Assembly (NCBI GenBank): GCA_013813615.1
Contig: JACCRJ010000093.1
Location: 1 to 6,213, forward strand
Direction: 5' to 3'
Length of the DNA: 6,213 nucleotides
DNA from: Lautropia sp.
GTDB taxonomy: Bacteria; Pseudomonadota; Gammaproteobacteria; Burkholderiales; Burkholderiaceae_E
Shown: in pieces, positions 1-5,676 of the stretch
Layout of the letters: each line of letters begins with the position of its first letter
Position numbering within the stretch: position 1 is the first letter of the stretch
The notes under the pieces: generated by a model
Told to the model about the DNA's origin: nothing
The model's input: the letters and a program-made list of their open reading frames with translations, nothing else
Database searches by the model: none
Translations under genes and position numbers: made by a program

Positions 1-1382
1 AGCTTCTTCGGGATCGGCAGCTGGCCCCATTCCGGCATGCCCGGCGCACCCTGTGGGCCGGCGCTTTTCAGCACGATCACGGACCCTTCGTCGATCTCCA
101 GGTCCGGCGCGTCGATGCGTGCCGCCATGTCCTCGTAGTTCTCGAAGACCACCGCCGGCCCGGTGTGCCGCCGAAGGTGCTGCTCCATCGCGGCCGGCTT
201 GATGACGGCGCCGTCGGGCGCCAGGTTCCCGTGCAGGACCGCCAGGCCGTCACGCTCGATCAGCGGCTTGTCCAGCGGGCGGATCACGTTGTCGTTGTAT
301 ACCTTGGCGTCGGCGATGTCCTCGCCCAGCGTGCCACCGGTGACGGTCAGGCGGCCGGTGTCGATCATTGCGCCGAGCCGCTTGAGCAGTCCCCGCAACC
401 CGCCGGCGTAGTAGAAGTCTTCCATCAGGAAGGCGCCGGAAGGCCGCAGGTCGGCAAGCACCGGCGTTTCCCGGGCCAGCGCGTCGAACTTCTCCAGGTC
501 GAGCGCAACGCCGGCACGCCGTGCCATGGCGATCAGGTGCACGACCGAGTTGGTGGAGCCGCCCAGCGCGAGGACCGTCACGACCGCATTACGAAAGGAG
601 TTCTCGCCGAGAAAGCCGCTCGGACGGAAGTCTTCCCACACCAGGTCGACGATCCTCTTTCCCGACAGCGTCGCCATCTGCGCATGTCGCGAGTCGGGCG
701 CTGGAATCGACGACGCGCCGGACAGGGTGAAGCCGAGTACTTCAGTGGCGCTGGTCATGGTGGAGGCAGTGCCCATCGTCATGCAATGGCCCGGCGATCG
801 TGCGATCCCGTCCTCGAGTTCCTGCCAGTCGAGTTCGGTGATGTTGCCGGCGCGCAGTTCCGCCCAGTATTTCCAGGTGTCGCTGCCGCTGCCGATGACG
901 CCGCCCTTGTAGTCGCCGCGCAGCATCGGTCCGGCCGGCACGAAAATGGTGGGCAGGTCCATGGTGATGGCGCCCATCAGCAGGGCGGGGGTGGTCTTGT
1001 CGCATCCGCCCAGCAGGACGCAGCCGTCGGCGGGATAGGAGCGCAGCAGTTCCTCCGTCTCCATGGCGAGCAGGTTTCGATACAGCATCGTGGTGGGTTT
1101 CTGGAAGGGCTCCGACAACGACAGCGCCGGCATCTCCACCGGAAAACCGCCCGCCTGCCAGACGCCGCGCTTGACCTCCTCGGCCCGCTGCCGGAAGTGG
1201 CTGTGGCAGGGGTTGATGTCGCTCCAGGTGTTGATGATGGCGATGACCGGCTTGCCGGCGTAGTCGCTGCGGTGATAGCCCATCTGCGCCGTGCGCGAGC
1301 GATGCCCGAAGGCGCGCAGGTCCTTCACACCGTACCAGCGGTGGCTGCGAAGTTCTTCCGGTTTCAGTCGTGGCTTGCCCAT
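1..1382 (-). CDS. IlvD/Edd-family sugar-acid dehydratase, L-arabinonate dehydratase-like (C-terminus beyond window)
   Basis: This is a [2Fe-2S] enzyme that probably removes water from a sugar acid such as L-arabinonate to give a 2-keto-3-deoxy acid in the cytoplasm, in a non-phosphorylating pentose or related sugar pathway. The frame is open from ATG at 1382 to the left edge, giving 460 codons without a break. The start [18 protein letters not shown] is typical of the arabinonate dehydratase branch. Cluster cysteines are visible at C59 (SDINPCHSH), C127 (GGCDKTTPA) and C200 ([12 protein letters not shown]). Metal ligands E91, D128 and K129 (carbamylated in characterised relatives) fall at the same numbers as I recall for the Rhizobium L-arabinonate dehydratase. 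Family members run to about 575-580 residues, so roughly 115-120 residues, including the catalytic serine near 480, lie outside. Shine-Dalgarno signals are modest (GGAG 11 nt and AGGA 2 nt upstream). It lies downstream of the MFS gene on the same strand. Family assignment is firm; the exact substrate (arabinonate, xylonate, other) is inferred. Confidence 0.9.
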   Translation of the reverse strand, partial: MGKPRLKPEELRSHRWYGVKDLRAFGHRSRTAQMGYHRSDYAGKPVIAIINTWSDINPCHSHFRQRAEEVKRGVWQAGGFPVEMPALSLSEPFQKPTTMLYRNLLAMETEELLRSYPADGCVLLGGCDKTTPALLMGAITMDLPTIFVPAGPMLRGDYKGGVIGSGSDTWKYWAELRAGNITELDWQELEDGIARSPGHCMTMGTASTMTSATEVLGFTLSGASSIPAPDSRHAQMATLSGKRIVDLVWEDFRPSGFLGENSFRNAVVTVLALGGSTNSVVHLIAMARRAGVALDLEKFDALARETPVLADLRPSGAFLMEDFYYAGGLRGLLKRLGAMIDTGRLTVTGGTLGEDIADAKVYNDNVIRPLDKPLIERDGLAVLHGNLAPDGAVIKPAAMEQHLRRHTGPAVVFENYEDMAARIDAPDLEIDEGSVIVLKSAGPQGAPGMPEWGQLPIPKK

Positions 1383-1439
1383 CGTCCTGTCGTCTCCGTG
1401 CGCGCGAAGCAGTGATGATAAGCGCTGGCCCGGCGGCGC

Positions 1440-1478
1440 CCTCCGCGCCCCAGGAGCCCGACAGGCTCCTAGCGGAGG
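1440..1478 (-). terminator. Two-tier stem-loop overlapping the MFS stop codon
   Basis: AGGAGCC (1452-1458) pairs perfectly with GGCTCCT (1464-1470) around a 5-nt loop. An outer helix, CCTCCGC (1440-1446) with GCGGAGG (1472-1478), stacks on it across an asymmetric bulge. The structure covers the TAG stop of the transporter (1469-1471). No T-run follows on the minus strand (the next bases are GC-rich), so it is not a classical intrinsic terminator. It may protect a 3' end, assist Rho, or partly uncouple the dehydratase from the transporter. Confidence 0.4.
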
Positions 1479-2944
1479 TCGTCGACCGGGGCGACGCCCG
1501 CGGCCTTGTCCGTCGTCTTCATCCGGTGAGCGGCGAAAATCGCTGCGGCGGTGACGACGGCGAGCACCCCGAAGGACTCGTGAAAGGCGGGCAACTGGGC
1601 GGCAGCATTGCCGGCGCCGGGAGCAGGCTCCCCGTGCGCATGCAGCCGCCATTCCAGGAAGATGCCGATCAGGTTCACGCCCACGGCGCCGCCGAGTTGC
1701 CGGACGAAATTGATGGTGCTCGATCCCTGCGTCACCATCGTCAGCTCGAGTCCCCGCATGGCCCCGAGGTTCAGCGACGGCAGCACGAAACCCAATCCGA
1801 TCCGGCCCACCGTGGTCCAGAGCATCAGCAGCCACAGCGGCGTGCCCAGTCCGACGCCCAGCATCAGGCCGAACGACAGGGCCAGCAGGAACAAACCGAT
1901 CATCACCAGCCGGTGGGTCGGCCAATGGTCCGCGAGCCGGCCTGCCAGCGCAATGGTGAAAGCCAGCACGATCCCCGCCGGCAGCAGGACTGCGCCCGCC
2001 TGCGAAGGGGGCAGCTGCAGCGCCAGTTGCATGAAGACCGGCACGAGATAGGTGGAACCGAAGAGGGCCATCCCGTAGATGAAGGCCACCAGCGACGCCA
2101 TCGCGAAGGTGCGCCGGCGAAACAGCGTCAGGTTGAGGAGCGGCTTCGGTGCGCGGTGCTGGTGGACGACCAGGCCGAGGGCGCAGATCACGGCAGCTGC
2201 GAGCAGCCCGATGGCCGACAGCGGCACACCGCCCGGCCCGGCGACATGAAGGCCGACCAGTCCGTTCAGCAGCGCCAGCAGGGCAGCCGACATCAGGATC
2301 AGCCCGATCCAGTCGAAGCGGTTGGGCTGTCGGCTGGCGACCACCCCGCCCGGGGCGGTGAGCGGCAGGTAGCGGCGCGCGAGGACGAGGGCTGCCGCGC
2401 AGAACGGCGCCACCACGAAGAAGATGGAGCGCCAGCCGAAGTGTTCGACCAGCAGACCGCCGATGCTCGGTCCCAGCGCCGGCGCGAGCACGACGCCCAT
2501 GCCGAAGATGCCCATCGCCTTTCCCTGCTCGCGCGTCTTGAACAGGTAGAGGATCACGATTGCCGGTATCGGCTGCATGACGCCCGCTGCCAGGCCCTCG
2601 GCCACCCGCATTGCCATCACGAACTCATAGGACCGGGCGAACCCGCCACCGATGCCGCCGACCAGCAGCAGGAGGGTCGCGCCGACATAGGTGTGCCGGT
2701 AGCCGAACCGGGACAGCAGCCAGGGGGTGGTGAGCATCGACACCGTCATCGCCGCCATGAACCCGGTCGCCATCCACTGAGCGCGCTCCTGGCCGAGCGT
2801 GAAGACCTCGCTCATCGCCGGCACCGCGACGTTGACGATGGTCGAGGACATGATCGACGCGATGGTGCCGATCATCACCGTCACGAGCACCCACCACCGC
2901 TCCTTCGACGCGGGCTCGGGATCGTCCGGTGTCGAAGGCGGCAT
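1469..2944 (-). CDS. DHA2-type (EmrB/QacA-like) MFS transporter, 14 predicted helices
   Basis: This is an inner-membrane proton-coupled transporter of 491 residues, probably an exporter of drugs or small organic molecules. After a short polar N-terminus, helix 1 carries the DHA2 signature [11 protein letters not shown] (residues 34-44). The helix 2-3 loop has a motif-A-like LLSRFGYRH (76-84). Helix 5 carries the antiporter motif C, with [10 protein letters not shown] at 154-163, followed by FGWRSIFFV. Hydrophobic segments continue to about residue 472, consistent with 14 helices. The reading frame stays open 140 codons upstream, but that part has no membrane character and runs into the divergent gene, so ATG 2944 ([11 protein letters not shown]), just before helix 1, was chosen. 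It has no clear Shine-Dalgarno. The gene precedes the dehydratase by 86 bp in the same direction. EmrB-like drug export is the family default; the link to sugar acids is only positional. Confidence 0.9.
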   Translation of the reverse strand: MPPSTPDDPEPASKERWWVLVTVMIGTIASIMSSTIVNVAVPAMSEVFTLGQERAQWMATGFMAAMTVSMLTTPWLLSRFGYRHTYVGATLLLLVGGIGGGFARSYEFVMAMRVAEGLAAGVMQPIPAIVILYLFKTREQGKAMGIFGMGVVLAPALGPSIGGLLVEHFGWRSIFFVVAPFCAAALVLARRYLPLTAPGGVVASRQPNRFDWIGLILMSAALLALLNGLVGLHVAGPGGVPLSAIGLLAAAVICALGLVVHQHRAPKPLLNLTLFRRRTFAMASLVAFIYGMALFGSTYLVPVFMQLALQLPPSQAGAVLLPAGIVLAFTIALAGRLADHWPTHRLVMIGLFLLALSFGLMLGVGLGTPLWLLMLWTTVGRIGLGFVLPSLNLGAMRGLELTMVTQGSSTINFVRQLGGAVGVNLIGIFLEWRLHAHGEPAPGAGNAAAQLPAFHESFGVLAVVTAAAIFAAHRMKTTDKAAGVAPVDDLR

Positions 2945-3085
2945 GGGGGCGGCGCGGCTCTGCAAGGTGCTATCGGGTCGGGGGGCACTAAGGGTAGCAT
3001 CCGCGTAGGTCGTCGAGCCGGGCCCGATCCGGCCTGCGGGGCGCCGCAATCTGCTGCGCTTCAATTCATGTCCGCGGAGAATGGG
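2945..3085. promoter_or_regulatory. Divergent intergenic region between the MFS and CsgG-like genes
   Basis: These 141 bp separate two divergent starts, so promoters for both genes should lie here. I could not find a -35/-10 pair with good hexamers and spacing on either strand. A GC-rich short inverted repeat (GCCGG...CCGGC near 3017-3033) is the only structure seen. The plus-strand gene has a clear ribosome binding site, GGAGA at 3076-3080, six bases before its ATG. Confidence 0.35.
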
Positions 3086-3613
3086 ATGAACTATCGGTCG
3101 TTGACGGCGGGCAGCGCGCTGGCGCTCGCCGCCTGTGCAGGAATGCCGGGCGTGGAGATGGGCAGCCCCGGCGCCAAGACGGTGGCGACCGGCTCGGCAG
3201 CCGGCGCGACGTCGGCAAACGCCAATGGCCAGCTCGAGCGGTGCGATCAATCGCTCGGCACGCTGGCAGTGATCGAAGACCAGGGCGCGCCCTGGTACTC
3301 GCAACTGCGCAACGAATACAAACTCCAGTCGACAGTGCCGCTGATCCGACTGCTGGTGCAGCAATCGAACTGCTTTGTCGTCATCGAGCGGGGGGACCGC
3401 GGGATGAACGCCATGAGCCGGGAACGCCAGCTGGAATCATCCGGCGAAATGCGCGCCGGAAGCAATTTCGGCAGGGGGCAGATGGTTTCCGCGGACTACA
3501 GCTTGAACCCGAGCATTTCGTTCAGCCAGAGCGACGCCGGCGGGGTCGGCGCCGCCCTCGGCGTGTCCGGCGGGGCAACCCCAGCATCGCGGGATCTGCC
3601 GCGAAGCCGCTAG
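3086..3613 (+). CDS. CsgG/HfaB-like lipoprotein, apparently C-terminally truncated
   Basis: The 175-residue product begins with a lipoprotein signal peptide whose lipobox is LAAC, with Cys17 as the lipidation site, so it should be exported and anchored in the envelope, probably the outer membrane. After a Gly/Ala/Ser linker (about 18-48) comes a CsgG-type domain: LERCDQSLGTLAV (50-62), APWY, STVPLIRLLVQQSNCFVVIERG (82-103, with Cys53 and Cys96), RERQLESSGEMRAGSNFGRGQM and SADYSLNPSISFS. Family members that I recall continue about 100 residues further through a Gly-rich hinge to a second conserved half. Here the protein ends right after the hinge (GGVGAALGVSGG) with an unrelated tail, ATPASRDLPRSR. 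CsgG relatives act in secretion or attachment; this shortened form may be non-functional. Start ATG 3086 has GGAGA six bases upstream. Upstream reading of this frame is only antisense to the MFS gene. Confidence 0.8.
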   Translation: MNYRSLTAGSALALAACAGMPGVEMGSPGAKTVATGSAAGATSANANGQLERCDQSLGTLAVIEDQGAPWYSQLRNEYKLQSTVPLIRLLVQQSNCFVVIERGDRGMNAMSRERQLESSGEMRAGSNFGRGQMVSADYSLNPSISFSQSDAGGVGAALGVSGGATPASRDLPRSR

Positions 3614-3619
3614 CCGGGC

Positions 3620-3639
3620 TGCCGCCGGATCGGGCGGCG
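3620..3639 (+). terminator. GC hairpin just after the CsgG-like stop
   Basis: GCCGCC (3621-3626) pairs with GGCGGC (3633-3638) around a 6-nt loop, with a T-G closing pair. It starts 7 bases past the stop codon. There is no T-run after it, so it is a weak terminator candidate and read-through into the DMT gene is likely. Confidence 0.3.
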
Positions 3640-3650
3640 CCTTGCATGAG

Positions 3651-3663
3651 CCTCCCGGGAGGA
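3651..3663 (+). promoter_or_regulatory. Ribosome binding site of the DMT gene inside a 12-bp palindrome
   Basis: The perfect palindrome CCTCCCGGGAGG occupies 3651-3662, and its right half plus A3663 is the strong Shine-Dalgarno GGGAGGA. It lies 14 nt before GTG 3678, which is longer than ideal, but no better in-frame start is closer. Base pairing within the palindrome could lower initiation. Confidence 0.45.
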
Positions 3664-3677
3664 CGGGTGACAGCGCG

Positions 3678-4577
3678 GTGAGCCAGCCGCTTGCCGTCAC
3701 GGCGCTGCTGCTGAATGCAACGGCATGGGGCCTCGCGTGGTGGCCGCTTCGGCTGCTGGCCGAGGCGGGGCTTCACTCCTTGTGGGCGACAGCGCTGGTC
3801 TATCTCACCGCCACGGCGGGCATCACGTTCGCGTTCCGCCGCAGCCTTCGCTCCGGCCTGCGCGATGCACGCGGCCTCTGGTGGCTGATGATCGCCGCCG
3901 GGCTGACCAACGCCAGCTTCAACTGGGCGGTCACCTTGACCGAAGTCGCCCGGGTCGCGCTGCTGTTCTACCTTATGCCGATATGGGCGGCGCTGCTGGC
4001 AAGGTGGCTGCTGAAAGAGCCACTGACATGGTCGGTCGGCGCCAGGATCGCCGTTGCGCTGACCGGCGCCGCCGTTGTGTTCATGGATCCACATCGGACT
4101 GCGGGCGCCGGGTCGTGGATGGCGGACGCCTTGGCGGTCATCGCTGGGGTCACGTTCGCAGCCAACACCGTTCTGCTGCGCCGGTTCGCGGGCCAGTCAA
4201 GCGGGGCCGTCGCCCTGGCCATGTTCGGCGGTGGTGCGCTGCTCCCGATCCTGGTGGGGCTGACGTTGACCCTGGCGGGTTACGCGGTGCCGGTGCCCGC
4301 CGCGCCGGGTCCCTGGATCGGCATCGTCCTCGCCACCGCGCTCGCCTTCGTCTTCGGCAACCTCGCGCTTCAGTACGGCGCCGCTCGCCTGCCCGCCAAC
4401 ACGGCGGCTCTTATCATGCTGACCGAAGTTGCCGTAGCGGCGGTATCGAGCGCGTTGTTTGCCGGCGAAGCGCTGACGACTCGCGCGCTGGTCGGCGGTG
4501 CGCTGATCGTCGTTGCGGCGGCGTCCTCGATGTTGACGCCCGCGCGGGAACCTCCGAAGGATCAGGCCGTCGCCTGA
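3678..4577 (+). CDS. EamA/DMT-superfamily permease (RhaT/YdcZ-type ten-helix transporter)
   Basis: This is an inner-membrane metabolite transporter of 299 residues built from two EamA repeats, with about ten hydrophobic segments. Repeat 1 spans about residues 6-137 and ends in the family-typical EVARVALLFYLMPIWAALL and LLKEPLTW. Repeat 2 spans about 147-287 and ends in LTEVAVAAVSSALFAGEALT followed by a final hydrophobic helix. Members export amino acids, nucleotides or other metabolites; the substrate cannot be read from the sequence. GTG 3678 was chosen because it follows the GGGAGGA site and begins just before helix 1. An in-frame TTG at 3642 would add 12 polar residues but lacks a ribosome binding site. 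It follows the CsgG-like gene by 64 bp on the same strand and converges on dsbB. The stop codon lies inside a hairpin. Confidence 0.88.
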   Translation: MSQPLAVTALLLNATAWGLAWWPLRLLAEAGLHSLWATALVYLTATAGITFAFRRSLRSGLRDARGLWWLMIAAGLTNASFNWAVTLTEVARVALLFYLMPIWAALLARWLLKEPLTWSVGARIAVALTGAAVVFMDPHRTAGAGSWMADALAVIAGVTFAANTVLLRRFAGQSSGAVALAMFGGGALLPILVGLTLTLAGYAVPVPAAPGPWIGIVLATALAFVFGNLALQYGAARLPANTAALIMLTEVAVAAVSSALFAGEALTTRALVGGALIVVAAASSMLTPAREPPKDQAVA

Positions 4578-4580
4578 TCC
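4559..4580. terminator. Perfect 9-bp stem-loop over the DMT stop, between convergent genes
   Basis: GGATCAGGC (4559-4567) pairs perfectly with GCCTGATCC (4572-4580) around the 4-nt loop CGTC. The structure includes the TGA stop of the DMT gene and ends six bases before the stop of the convergent dsbB. Neither side has a long T-run: G-rich on the plus side, TTCGG on the minus side. A two-way 3'-end structure is the natural reading, but efficient intrinsic termination is unproven. Confidence 0.5.
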
Positions 4581-4586
4581 GGGGGC

Positions 4587-5084
4587 TCAGCTGCGCACGC
4601 CGGCCCGGTGAAAAGCGCGCACGATCAGGCCGAGCAGAATGATCGCCAGTGCTGCACTCCAGAGCGAATAGGGGACGCCGAGCATCGGGGCGTTGGCCTG
4701 GTCGCACGCGGCGGTTGCCTTGAAGACCGATGGCAGCAACTCGGGCAGGCCGGTCGCCATGAGCAATTTGTCGGCCGCGGTGAGGGCGCAACTGGAGGTT
4801 GCCGCGGCTACGAAATGTTGGTACAAGGCAGCCGCAAGACCGGCGATGGCGGCCGCGGCCGCGAGAAACAGGGGCGCCCGCGCCCACAGACTGCTTTGGG
4901 TCGCCGGAAGCGACAGAAGTGCGAAAAGTCCCACCAGAAGGTAGGCAAGGCGCTGGATGATGCACCAAGGGCAGGGCTCCAGCCCGAAGGCATGCTGGCT
5001 GACGAGAGCCGCGCTGACGCCACCCCAGGCTACTACGGCAATCAGCGTCGCGGTGCCTGCATGTGATATACTGCGTGCTCTCAT
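4587..5084 (-). CDS. dsbB: Disulfide bond formation protein DsbB
   Basis: DsbB is an inner-membrane quinone reductase that reoxidises the periplasmic thiol oxidase DsbA and passes the electrons to ubiquinone. The 165-residue protein has four hydrophobic segments (about 11-31, 42-60, 70-90 and 138-157). The first periplasmic loop holds the redox pair C38-P-W-C41, followed by QR at 44-45, where Arg45 matches the quinone-site arginine of the family. The second loop holds the DsbA-interacting pair C99 and C127, with spacing close to that of E. coli DsbB. All four essential cysteines are present, so it should be active. ATG 5084 is preceded in frame by a TGA three codons upstream, which fixes it as the furthest possible start. 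No Shine-Dalgarno is visible before it. No dsbA lies within the window. The 3' end faces the DMT gene with a 9-bp gap. Confidence 0.93.
   Translation of the reverse strand: MRARSISHAGTATLIAVVAWGGVSAALVSQHAFGLEPCPWCIIQRLAYLLVGLFALLSLPATQSSLWARAPLFLAAAAAIAGLAAALYQHFVAAATSSCALTAADKLLMATGLPELLPSVFKATAACDQANAPMLGVPYSLWSAALAIILLGLIVRAFHRAGVRS
5064..5072 (+). promoter_or_regulatory. Extended -10 promoter candidate for the small plus-strand gene
   Basis: TGATATACT matches the extended -10 pattern TGnTATAnT, with TATACT at 5067-5072. It lies inside the first codons of dsbB on the opposite strand. No good -35 is seen 16-18 bp upstream. If used, transcription would begin near 5079 and give a leader of about 120 nt before ATG 5200. 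Confidence 0.3.
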
Positions 5085-5104
5085 AGTGTTTCAGATTCTG
5101 CTAT

Positions 5105-5112
5105 CTTGGTAC
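5105..5112 (+). repeat. Left arm of an 8-bp inverted repeat flanking the small gene
   Basis: CTTGGTAC here is the exact reverse complement of GTACCAAG at 5416-5423, directly after the small gene's stop codon. In a transcript beginning near 5079 the two ends could pair and close the message into a loop. Eight matching bases over about 320 bp can also arise by chance. Confidence 0.35.
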
Positions 5113-5199
5113 AGGTTGTAGTATTTAGGCAACACCTTGGGCACCTGGCCTGATGCGGATCCGATACATCCTTTCATTCTAAGAAATTGGGACTCAGGG

Positions 5200-5415
5200 A
5201 TGAAAACCACCCGTAAACCTAATTCAGCAATGACTGCGCACCATCACAGTGCCATCGTCACAGCGCGACACGCAGCACGGATGCGCGCCGGACGAGTCGA
5301 ATCCAGACCCGAGGACTATGCTGACATTGCAGTCACCGAGCAGGCGAAGCGCCTGCGGGAAGCCCGGCGTGCAATCGAAGAGCGTAACATGTTGCGCGAG
5401 CTCGGCCTGACCTGA
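5200..5415 (+). CDS. Small basic protein of unknown function (71 residues)
   Basis: I do not recognise this gene firmly. It encodes 71 residues with a polar, basic N-terminal part (MKTTRKPNSAMTAHHHS, with three histidines in a row at 14-16), an arginine-rich centre and a C-terminal charged amphipathic helix from about 44 to 68 (TEQAKRLREARRAIEERNMLRELGL). There is no signal peptide or membrane segment, so it is probably cytoplasmic. The pattern ARRxIExxxxLREL recalls, from memory only, the C-terminus of short PA3496-like proteins. ATG 5200 was chosen because GGGA at 5189-5192 is seven bases upstream; the same frame opens further upstream at 5137 without a ribosome binding site, and Met11 is an alternative. 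The gene stands alone between divergent dsbB and waaC, with relatively AT-rich flanks and a terminator-like hairpin behind it, which supports its being real. Confidence 0.7.
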   Translation: MKTTRKPNSAMTAHHHSAIVTARHAARMRAGRVESRPEDYADIAVTEQAKRLREARRAIEERNMLRELGLT

Positions 5416-5423
5416 GTACCAAG
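5416..5423 (+). repeat. Right arm of the 8-bp inverted repeat flanking the small gene
   Basis: GTACCAAG follows the TGA stop immediately and is the exact reverse complement of 5105-5112. Its last base also begins the stem of the next hairpin, so the two pairings nearly exclude each other at that base only. Confidence 0.35.
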
Positions 5424-5450
5424 TTGTGGCAAGTGTGGGCCGGCCACAAC
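5423..5450 (+). other. Perfect 8-bp stem-loop in the 3' region of the small gene
   Basis: GTTGTGGC (5423-5430) pairs perfectly with GCCACAAC (5443-5450) around a 12-nt loop. An alternative helix, TGTGG (5434-5438) with CCACA (5444-5448), competes for the right arm. No T-run follows. It may be part of a structured 3' UTR leading into the next hairpin. Confidence 0.45.
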
Positions 5451-5467
5451 CGGTTCCACGCCTGCCC

Positions 5468-5501
5468 CGGGTCGCATCGAAGCAACCCGCTGTATATTTT
5501 T
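5468..5501 (+). terminator. Likely intrinsic terminator of the small gene
   Basis: CGGGTCGC (5468-5475) pairs with GCAACCCG (5482-5489), seven pairs with one C-A mismatch, around the loop ATCGAA. It is followed by CTGTATA and then five T (5497-5501). The stem, loop and T-tract fit a rho-independent terminator 52 bases after the stop codon, although the T-tract starts later than usual. TATATT at 5493-5498 could instead be read as a -10 element for waaC, but no -35 supports that. Confidence 0.55.
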
Positions 5502-5535
5502 CAGCTGCTTTCGTGCTCCCGCCTCAGCGCTTGCG

Positions 5536-5619
5536 CACACCTCCTGCTTTATCCCAGTCTCTCCCGAGTTCTGCCGAGTCTCTTCAATCTCTCCCGTATT
5601 TCCCCGCTCCGTTCCCGCC
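5536..5619 (+). promoter_or_regulatory. C-rich, G-poor tract upstream of waaC (possible Rho loading site)
   Basis: By hand count these 84 bases contain 38 C and 11 G, against the balanced G and C of the coding regions. The tract is almost free of strong pairing and carries TCTCTCCCG twice, 30 bp apart (5558-5566 and 5588-5596). Such C-over-G bubbles are typical of Rho utilisation sites. It holds no convincing gene or promoter. Function is inferred from composition only. Confidence 0.35.
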
Positions 5620-5641
5620 GCGTGAGCCCGGCCGGCTGCCT

Positions 5642-5666
5642 CCCCGCCCAGGCGGCACAGCGGGGA
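5642..5666 (+). promoter_or_regulatory. Hairpin covering the waaC ribosome binding site
   Basis: CCCCGC (5642-5647) pairs perfectly with GCGGGG (5660-5665) around a 12-nt loop. The right arm contains most of the GGGGA Shine-Dalgarno (5662-5666), which stands ten bases before the GTG start at 5677. In the folded form ribosome access to waaC would be reduced. Confidence 0.45.
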
Positions 5667-5676
5667 TAGCGACGGT

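Noticed and set aside
165..1415. 416-codon plus-strand open frame
   Set aside because: It is exactly opposite the intact dehydratase, whose cysteines and metal ligands are all in register. The antisense product has low-complexity composition typical of a high-GC shadow.
1370..3085. Plus-strand open frame running 572 codons into the CsgG-like gene
   Set aside because: Up to 2944 it is antisense to the MFS transporter and is rich in His, Gln and Arg with no recognisable domain. The lipoprotein signal peptide and GGAGA site place the true start at 3086.
2945..3364. 140-codon upstream extension of the MFS frame
   Set aside because: It lacks membrane or family character and overlaps the divergent CsgG-like gene; ATG 2944 directly precedes helix 1.
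3642..3677. TTG start for the DMT transporter
   Set aside because: It adds 12 polar residues, has no Shine-Dalgarno and lies upstream of the GGGAGGA site; GTG 3678 fits better.
3725..4642. 305-codon plus-strand frame overlapping the DMT gene
   Set aside because: It is a same-strand frame-shifted shadow, Arg- and Gly-rich, without hydrophobic segments, while the other frame has the two EamA repeats.
4608..5066. 152-codon plus-strand frame
   Set aside because: It is antisense to dsbB, which has all four essential cysteines.
5438..5455. Short palindromes GGCCGGCC and AACCGGTT
   Set aside because: Such short palindromes are expected in GC-rich DNA; no operator or attachment-site context is seen.
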